Shown one piece after another: positions 58,394 through 64,000 of a stretch of 64,000 nt of DNA. The notes beneath the pieces were generated by a model that was given only the letters and a program-made list of their open reading frames with translations, did no database searches and was not told the origin of the DNA. Both the position numbers and the translations under genes were made by a program. Positions within the stretch are counted from its first letter, which is position 1. Every line of letters starts with the position of its first letter. Origin of the DNA: Termitomyces sp. T153 (Eukaryota > Basidiomycota > Agaricomycetes > Agaricales > Lyophyllaceae); NCBI GenBank assembly GCA_018296165.2, contig JACKQL020000061.1, positions 248,001 through 312,000 of the forward strand, read 5' to 3'.

Positions 58394-60928
58394 TCCAGTT
58401 TCTTACTGTACCAAAGTTCATCCGGTGTTACGTCCTTAGTTGACATTGTCTTTGTCGTACCATGGAGGAAACACACAGTAAGGTAGAATTCATCCCAGAG
58501 GAACAACAGACAACCTGCAGCAAGTCTCATCAATTGCACTTTTCCCATAATTGTACGATGCATGTGCTCGACACAGCCTATATGGGCAGATGTATGGGGA
58601 GCGCCAACTTCAAGTATGATACCTTGGGACTTATACCAATTCTTGTGAGCATCACCATTGAACTCACCATCCCTTCCAGTGCACAGAGTCACCAACTTCA
58701 GACCAGTCTCATTCTCACAAGCCTTAATCCAGGCCTTCAGTTCATCAAAACCGTTGTCTTTAGTTTTTAGAGGTATGGACCATGGTTTGTTGGTGTAATC
58801 ATCCACTATATTCATGATATAGGCATTCCCAGTATGTGACATTACTGCTGCTTTGCCCATCAAGTCCACCCATATCTTCTCTAGTTTTCGTGATGCCCTA
58901 TGCCCAATCCCCTCTTCCCTCTCCTTTGGTACCGGTGTTCATGCCTGTTTACTGAGAATGCAATTTTTGCATTTAGGAGGTTTCGAGGGGAAAGTTTTAG
59001 GCATACCTTCAATCATTCCAGCCTGGGCCATTTGTGTAAGGGATTGATAATTAGCATGACCGAGTCGATAATGCCAGGTTTTCAAATCGGGGGATGCATG
59101 TACGGCAAGGGCTTGCTTAGTGTAAAGGTCTAGGGTGTAGAGATCTCTGTTGGGGACTAGGGTACCAGTTGCGATGGATGTGTTTGTGGTCTTCTGTATG
59201 AGTGTGGCTCCATGATTGTCAAAGGTGGTAGTGACTCCTGAGCATTTTGCAAGCTTGCTTACTGAAAGTAGCTTTACTGCCGATTTCCGGACATGTAGGA
59301 CGTTCTCAAGTATTATATGTTTACCGTCCTTGAGGTGCAGTTGAATACTGCCTATTCCAGTAGCTGCAATAGCCAATCCTCCTACACCACAGATCAAGCA
59401 CTCAGGGATTGGTTTTAATGTAATGAAGTCAGAGGGATCTGGGGAAATGTGCACTGTCACACCGGAGTCAAGGTAGAATGGGGATCTTTCAAGTGGTGAG
59501 GTTGAGCTAGACAATACAACTTCCCCAGTCTGCTTGAGGTTGATGTCATCTTTCTGATCAGTGCTCTCCTTCATCTCCTCCTCAAATGCAAGCAGAGTAT
59601 CAAATTCTAGTGTTTTGATGCATGCTAGGGAATCGTTGGCAGGGAGCACATCGGATGCCAGTCCAGCAAACTCAGCTTTTGGGGTTGCAGATCCCTTGTG
59701 CATTGCAATATAGGCAGCAATTACGTCGGAGTCGCCTTCCACTGTGAAGGCAGATCCACCCACAAGTGTTATGGTTACCCTAGATGCCGCCTTTCCTCTC
59801 CCTTTGGCCTTCCGTTGTGCATTGTAGTGCGCGATCCAGGCCGTTCTCAACTCCTCTACTGTCTTTCTGGCCATACCGCTGCCCTCTAGGATACACCATT
59901 GGACAGTATGTCCTAGGAAGTTTGAGCGGTTCCTGGACTTACACCCACTACAGACCAGCTTCTCGTATCTCAAAGTCTTCGCCATAAAGGCAGTTGGCGA
60001 TGTGTCTGCAGCTGCTGGGTTGGACTTATTGGCATCAATGAGCGTCTGTTCCCCCTCCAAGAATCTGCATATGTCATTTGGTCCATATGCCTTCATTTCA
60101 CCCGCGTTTGTTAGGTCGCGTGATATAATGGACTGGATATGTGCATATGCTTTATCAGAGAGTGCCAACAGGATAGCAATGGACTTCAGGAGCTCCTTTG
60201 TTACTTCTCCAGCATCAAAGGCATGGTCGATCTTCTCAAAGATTGGATCGGCTGTCTTTGTGAGTGATTCAGATGGAGAACACTTGGTTGTCAGGGCCTC
60301 CTGGAGTAGTCAAACTTGCTGCACAGGGACAGCACTGCCATGCCATTCCTTCAAGTAAGCCCAGAGTGCTACAGGATCCCAGTTGTCCGCGCATAACTTC
60401 TGCTTGGAGCTAGACAAAGCCCATTTGATAAAGGAACACACGAGGCGGTTATTGCTAGTCCATGCACGGTGAGCGTGAGGTTCATAGGTGATATGGGGGG
60501 TAGAGGGTGGATTGAAAACATATTCCCACAGCTGTACCATAGAAAGATCAAGGTCCATATTATATGACCAGTCTAGCCATTTCCCATCATCCTTCTCAAG
60601 GACATGCCCTGTCCAGGATGCAGTCACCTTCCCCACCGGCAGAACAGTGGGGTTTGAGGATGCATCTACCTTTTGCATTTTGGCAATCTGGTCGGGGGTG
60701 GGGGACATCGTGGGCTTCGAAGTTTTGGTAGGCATAGTCATAGTATTATCAGCGTGCAATAGTAACACAGCACAGAGACGAGTCGAGAAAAGAGTCCACT
60801 ACGCAAGTTGCATGCAGTCGACTCCACGTTATCCAGATAATCAATCCAGGGGTAAGAGATCGACGATCTTGTTTGAGTCATCAGGCACAGATTCAGTTCT
60901 TCATACTATTCAGTTGTACGTTGCAGCA

Positions 60929-60941
60929 CAGGCCCATAACC
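60929..60941 (-). other. Primer-binding site of Copia (half initiator tRNA type)
   Basis: Right inside the 5' LTR the element sense strand reads GGTTATGGGCCTG. Its complement GGCCCATAACC matches the anticodon arm of initiator tRNA-Met around CAU. This is the internal tRNA fragment used by Drosophila copia and relatives. Confidence 0.7.
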
Positions 60942-61273
60942 TGTTAGAAACTGAACCTAGATTATACAGACACTGTTAGTGTCAATCCCAGTCTGTAGTA
61001 GAAACGACTGTATTTGTACCTAGATTATACAGACACTATTAGTGTTAATCTAGCGTACATGTAAGTATAGAGTTCGACCATCTAGTTTAGGCATTACTCA
61101 CCCTCAGTCTGTAGTAGAAATGACTGAGGGTGTTCAACTGTGTGTATGTAGTATATATATGAGTTCTTGTCCATTGTTCAGAGGGGTGGCCACAATGACA
61201 AAGAGTATGTGATATGTGTGATAGCGCAATGAGTGTGGCGTGCTTATGGTGCTTTATCTGCCAGATCGCAACA
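60942..61273 (-). repeat. 5' LTR of Copia
   Basis: 332 bp partner of 53248-53580. Differences are confined to a 1-bp indel and about nine transitions, mostly at CpG (for example CCGTT to CTATT, TTCGAC to TTCAAC). Confidence 0.93.
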
Positions 61274-62330
61274 ACAACAAGGAAACTACTCTGTGAAAGG
61301 ACTGCTCAACATTGGCTTCTCAAACTTGGTTGGCATCATATCACTTCATGAAAAGGTGTTTATGGATGGTCATGAATGTGATGGTGTTGTCTCACACTGT
61401 GAGAAGAATTTCTTACCAAGAATGCAAAAGTATTCATGATGCATGGCAGAGTTTGAAGGCCCAGAACTGGAGTATGTGGAGCCACAGCTTTAGCCTGGAG
61501 AGAGGGAACTTGTTCCAGTATGGCAAGATGAAACATATTTTCAGCAGTATGATTTTGCTACTTCATTGTGGTAAGGCTTCATGTTTGAATGACATGTATA
61601 ATTGATGCTGACACTTGAAACAGGTTGAAGATCAACAAGTTCTGTGCAAGAAAGGCAAAGAAAGGCTGATTCATGTTTCTGACTATATTGATGAACTTAG
61701 TGGTTGCCTTGCAGTCAGAGATAACAAAAGCAATGTTATACATGAGGTCTGCAAAGTCATTTACCCTGAGTCAAATGGTGATCCATCGAGGATGCTGCAC
61801 AGATGAACATGCAGTTGAAAACATGAGCTATTCCCACATCTGAAGAAGGTCATTGAGAATGTCAAGCCCTCTATCTGCCTCTGGGACCATACCAATTGCT
61901 GTGTGGCAAGACACTTGAGTCAGCAAGATGACTTTGCAAACCAAGTCTCTATGCTTGAAATAATTGTCCATGCAGCTGGTCATCAATGCATTTTCTTACT
62001 TAAATTTCATTGTGAGCTTAACCCAATTGAAATGATATGATTAGTCATTAATCACATAAAGTATCAAATGCTAATCTGAATCTACTATTGGGGCTGGGCA
62101 AAATACAGGCATTGGCAAGGCCTAGAACCATCCTTCAACAGTTCAGAGCAAGCTGCTATTGAAGCACTCAACACATGTACAACCAATATTATATGCAGGT
62201 TTGCAAATTATTCTTGGAAATTCTTGCATGCATCCCAACTTGGCTTGATGGGGAGAGCTGCTGCATGGGCTGTGTGAAAGTATAAGGGCCATCATACCAT
62301 CTCAAGGGCTGATCTGATGCACCTGGAGGC
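61274..62330 (+). pseudogene. DDE-superfamily transposase, main part (split by Copia)
   Basis: Follows directly on 53247 when the Copia is removed. Blocks in order: TAQHWLLKLGWHHITS at 61295-61345 with a TGA right after; VYMDGHECDGVVSHCEKNF at about 61350-61420; VSDYIDELSGCLAV at about 61675-61715; VCKVIYPESNGD at about 61748-61785; AAGHQCIFLLKFHCELNPIEM at about 61974-62034 (21-residue block quoted in part: FHCELNPIE carries the last acidic residue); and GWAKYRHWQ at about 62095-62120. Fungal relatives are cut-and-paste transposases with the FHCELNFIE-type motif. Multiple stops and frameshifts. Terminal inverted repeats were not found. Confidence 0.75.
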
Positions 62331-63590
62331 CCTGGCACCTGCCTTAAAAGATATATAAAATTGACCAAAAATTTGGCCATACCCAATTGCTCATGGGAAA
62401 AAATCAGGAGATGTGTTTTTAGGTGCATTTTTGCATTCTGAGTCTAGTTCTGTACTTAGTTGCATTCAAAAAGTTATCATTCCTAAGATATTAAATTGGA
62501 GTACTTTTTGCCTGTGACTGTAGGTCAACTTTGATTACTCTAAATCTAGACTTGGCCCTTTTCTTTTTCTTATGTGGTTATCTTATCTAGTTGATGTATC
62601 TTATCTATTTCCTTTTATATCTACAGTATCATCATCCCACAATTAACCTAGTCATGACAATGTGAGCAGCATTTTCCAACTGCAAGGCTTGCATTAAGAC
62701 CTCAAATTTCAATGTTAATGAATTGAGATATGGAAGCATGAGCCACAGGCTCAGATTGGTGACTCTTTTTGGCCAAAATAGGCCTTCCTTTCAAAATTTA
62801 GGCTGTATTACTTAATCATACACTTTTATTGCATTGTATGAGTATTGCAAGGGTTTCCTTTTTTTCTGGTTGTATTACAATGGAAATATAAAAATTTCAT
62901 AAAGTCAACCTTTATACTCTGAAATATTTTTTACACTTTATGTGTTGTTTTATTATAAGTTTGGAGCCACCCTGATAGAAAATGCTCTTATGTACTGTGC
63001 ATGAGGCTTGGTAGCCCAGGAGGACCTTCAACTGATACCCACTAAAACCTCAGTTGCCTTTCCCCAGAAGTTAAAGGGGTCTGAATTTCTTGCTAGGAAA
63101 TTTCTCCATGTTTGTCTGACCAGCTTGGTGTCTGTCACTTTTCTACTGAAGTGTCCATTGACCATTGCCAAGCAGTTCAGGTTTATTTCTCTTTGCTATC
63201 ACTGTGTTGTATTTTTGTTTTGGGTCATTTCTGCTTGACCCAAGATGTAGGCTGGCTCAACTTCCTTTAATATTTTCCATTCACAGTGAAACTTCTAAAT
63301 TGTGTGCACTGCTTTAGACATAATTATAGTGGAGAATCTTTGTGCACTTGCCTTATCTTTGCTGCCCTCTGATGCCCATATTATTGAGGCACAGCTCAGT
63401 TGCTCACTGAAGGCTAGTCATCACTCCTCATGGAGTTGGGCTATTTGTTGTACTGCTGACAGGGTAGCCACCTATTTGCACATGTATTTTGTGATTTGGG
63501 CTATCAAACTGAACTCTGCACTAATGTATCAATGCAAAGTACCATTATCAACTGTAAACTGCAATTGTAACATTGGCATATGGAATAGTC
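62331..63590. other. Unassigned sequence
   Basis: No gene I can support. The minus strand at about 63010-63180 has a coherent broken frame (KLVRQTWRNFLARNSDPFNF) of unknown family. The remainder is AT-rich and CpG-free. Confidence 0.35.
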
Positions 63591-63595
63591 ATTAT

Positions 63596-63800
63596 AGTGT
63601 ACAAGTTGTCATCTGGCTAAGGGAGATCCAAGGAGAACAAGTCTCAGGAGTCCCTTCCTAGTTTTTGGAAAGTTTATCCTAGAGCTTAAAGGAAAAACAC
63701 AGAGAAACATTCCAAGCCCAATCTCTAACTGAAATAATAAAATACACTGTAGTCAGCCTTTAACCCATGCTCCTGGGGATGTAACAGGGCTAGAGTGGTA
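63596..63800 (-). repeat. Family C-type LTR fragment
   Basis: The minus strand carries GTGTTTTTCC, CTCTAGG, AAACTTTCCAAAAACT and GACTTGTTCTCCTTGGATCTC in the order seen at 16690-16790 and 29120-29200. Ends are unclear. Confidence 0.55.
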
Positions 63801-63869
63801 CCCACAAATAGTACTTGACAAGAAGTACTATTGGTAAGACTATGGTGTGGTTTGGTGAAGCTAGTTAGC

Positions 63870-64000
63870 AAGATTCCAAAATATTTTGTACTGTAAAGTA
63901 GCTACAAGCATAACTAACACACATGGCAGAAGAAGATCTAAAGAGAACAAGTCTAGGGCTCTCCTATACTGAATGTAACACTTCATAGGCTTCAGAAGCA
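63870..64000 (-). repeat. Family C LTR fragment at window edge
   Basis: The reverse complement matches 36595-36720: TTCTGAAGCCTATGAAG, CCCTAGACTTGTTCTCTTTA and TTCTTCTGCCA blocks in order. It continues beyond the window. Confidence 0.65.

Larger units (their letters stand above)
53626..60768 (-). pseudogene. Copia gag-pol polyprotein, stops at CGA positions, two LTR insertions
   Basis: Domains in order: gag at 60768-60000 (WDPVALWAYLKEWHGSA); a Cys/His region near 59890-59950; protease YLDSGVTVHISP at about 59445-59480; pre-integrase zinc domain at about 58960-59075 (HYRLGHANYQSL, CKNCILSKQA); integrase core at 58869-58430 (DLMGK, RDGEFNG, GCVEHMHRT); RT at 54560-55150 (QPPGFEESG, VHVDDFL); RNase H at 53700-54050 (SSCKAEYMAAFEA, ADIFTKALP). 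Stops lie at 60310, 58939, 55174, 54739, 54658 and 53722. All are TGA where Arg CGA fits, and all are in one phase. Solo LTRs split integrase/RT. Removing the insertions predicts about 1547 residues. Confidence 0.92.
53248..61273 (-). mobile_element. Full-length Ty1/Copia retrotransposon
   Basis: 8026 bp including two later LTR insertions. LTRs are 53248-53580 and 60942-61273 (333 and 332 bp). The perfect target duplication ACAAC is at 53243-53247 and 61274-61278. Order on the minus strand is 5' LTR, primer-binding site, single gag-pol frame, GGTGAGGAGGAG purine tract, 3' LTR. The LTRs differ at about ten sites, nearly all C-to-T or G-to-A at CpG. Without the two solo LTRs, one copy of each 5-bp duplication and one 97-bp repeat unit, the ORF length is 4644 nt, a multiple of three. 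Confidence 0.95.

Noticed and set aside
57490..58869. A 459-codon open frame on the minus strand
   Set aside because: It is a chimera: Copia integrase to 58399, then antisense reading of a solo LTR (repeats of the SQSPGLISVS type come from the 20-bp VNTR). Not a protein.
52790..62530. Terminal inverted repeats for the DDE transposase
   Set aside because: The best similarity (GACCCTCAAAATTTTGGC and GACCAAAAATTTGGCC) is in direct, not inverted, orientation; ends were left undefined.
1..64000. tRNA or rRNA genes
   Set aside because: No cloverleaf-type or rRNA-like sequence was noticed; the only tRNA-related match is the Copia primer-binding site at 60929-60941.

Overview
This window looks like a transposon-dense stretch of a basidiomycete (agaricomycete) nuclear genome. 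The two intact genes are interrupted by 48-63 nt introns typical of such fungi. Almost everything else is Ty3/Gypsy chromovirus, Ty1/Copia, Tc1/mariner, Helitron and DDE-transposase sequence. The marY1-like chromodomain elements and the heavy transposon load would suit an ectomycorrhizal agaric such as Tricholoma, but that is inference; the sequence does not fix the genus.

Layout: 1-4006, Gypsy family B element (gag, start of protease, 5' LTR), minus strand. 5984-7629, seven-exon secreted acid-phosphatase-type phosphoesterase, minus. 8360-8920, Copia relic. 11740-15960, decayed Gypsy family C copy (minus) split by a solo family-B LTR at 12508-13662. 16435-16884, end of another family C copy. 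17253-29072, a solo family-B LTR split by a near-complete 10.8 kb family-B element (18046-28876) that carries an extra antisense reading frame. 29078-32640, decayed family C 5' LTR and gag split by a Tc1/mariner element (30101-31702). 33360-35340, a roughly 1 kb non-coding repeat in tandem. 36332-42503, the best-preserved family C element. 42504-44240, family B gag and Copia gag fragments. 45222-45956, Helitron helicase tail. 46173-49360, internally deleted Gypsy D with a 61-bp minisatellite in one LTR. 49520-50030, broken RNase H gene. 50388-51971, second copy of the phosphoesterase gene. 52948-62330, a DDE transposase relic split by a full-length Copia element (53248-61273), which is itself split by two young solo family-B LTRs. 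62340-64000, unassigned sequence and family C LTR pieces.

Insertion order can be read from target-site duplications. The Copia has ACAAC on both sides. The two solo LTRs inside it have GTTGA and TCCAG. The solo LTR in family C copy 2 has ATAGG. The solo LTR around the big family-B element has CATAT. The Tc1 copy has TA. Old copies have lost most CpG, and every in-frame stop in the Copia polyprotein is TGA at a position where CGA fits, so CpG deamination is the main decay process. The phosphoesterase genes and the RNase H remnant keep normal CpG and are the only likely host genes.

The most unusual observations are three. Family B has an antisense frame with exact Zn(II)2Cys6 cysteine spacing between its chromodomain and 3' LTR. 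Families B and C both have primer-binding sites complementary to their own predicted mRNA 5' ends, as in Tf1-type self-priming. The phosphoesterase gene and its flanks are duplicated, with a fast-changing glycine/asparagine-rich linker.
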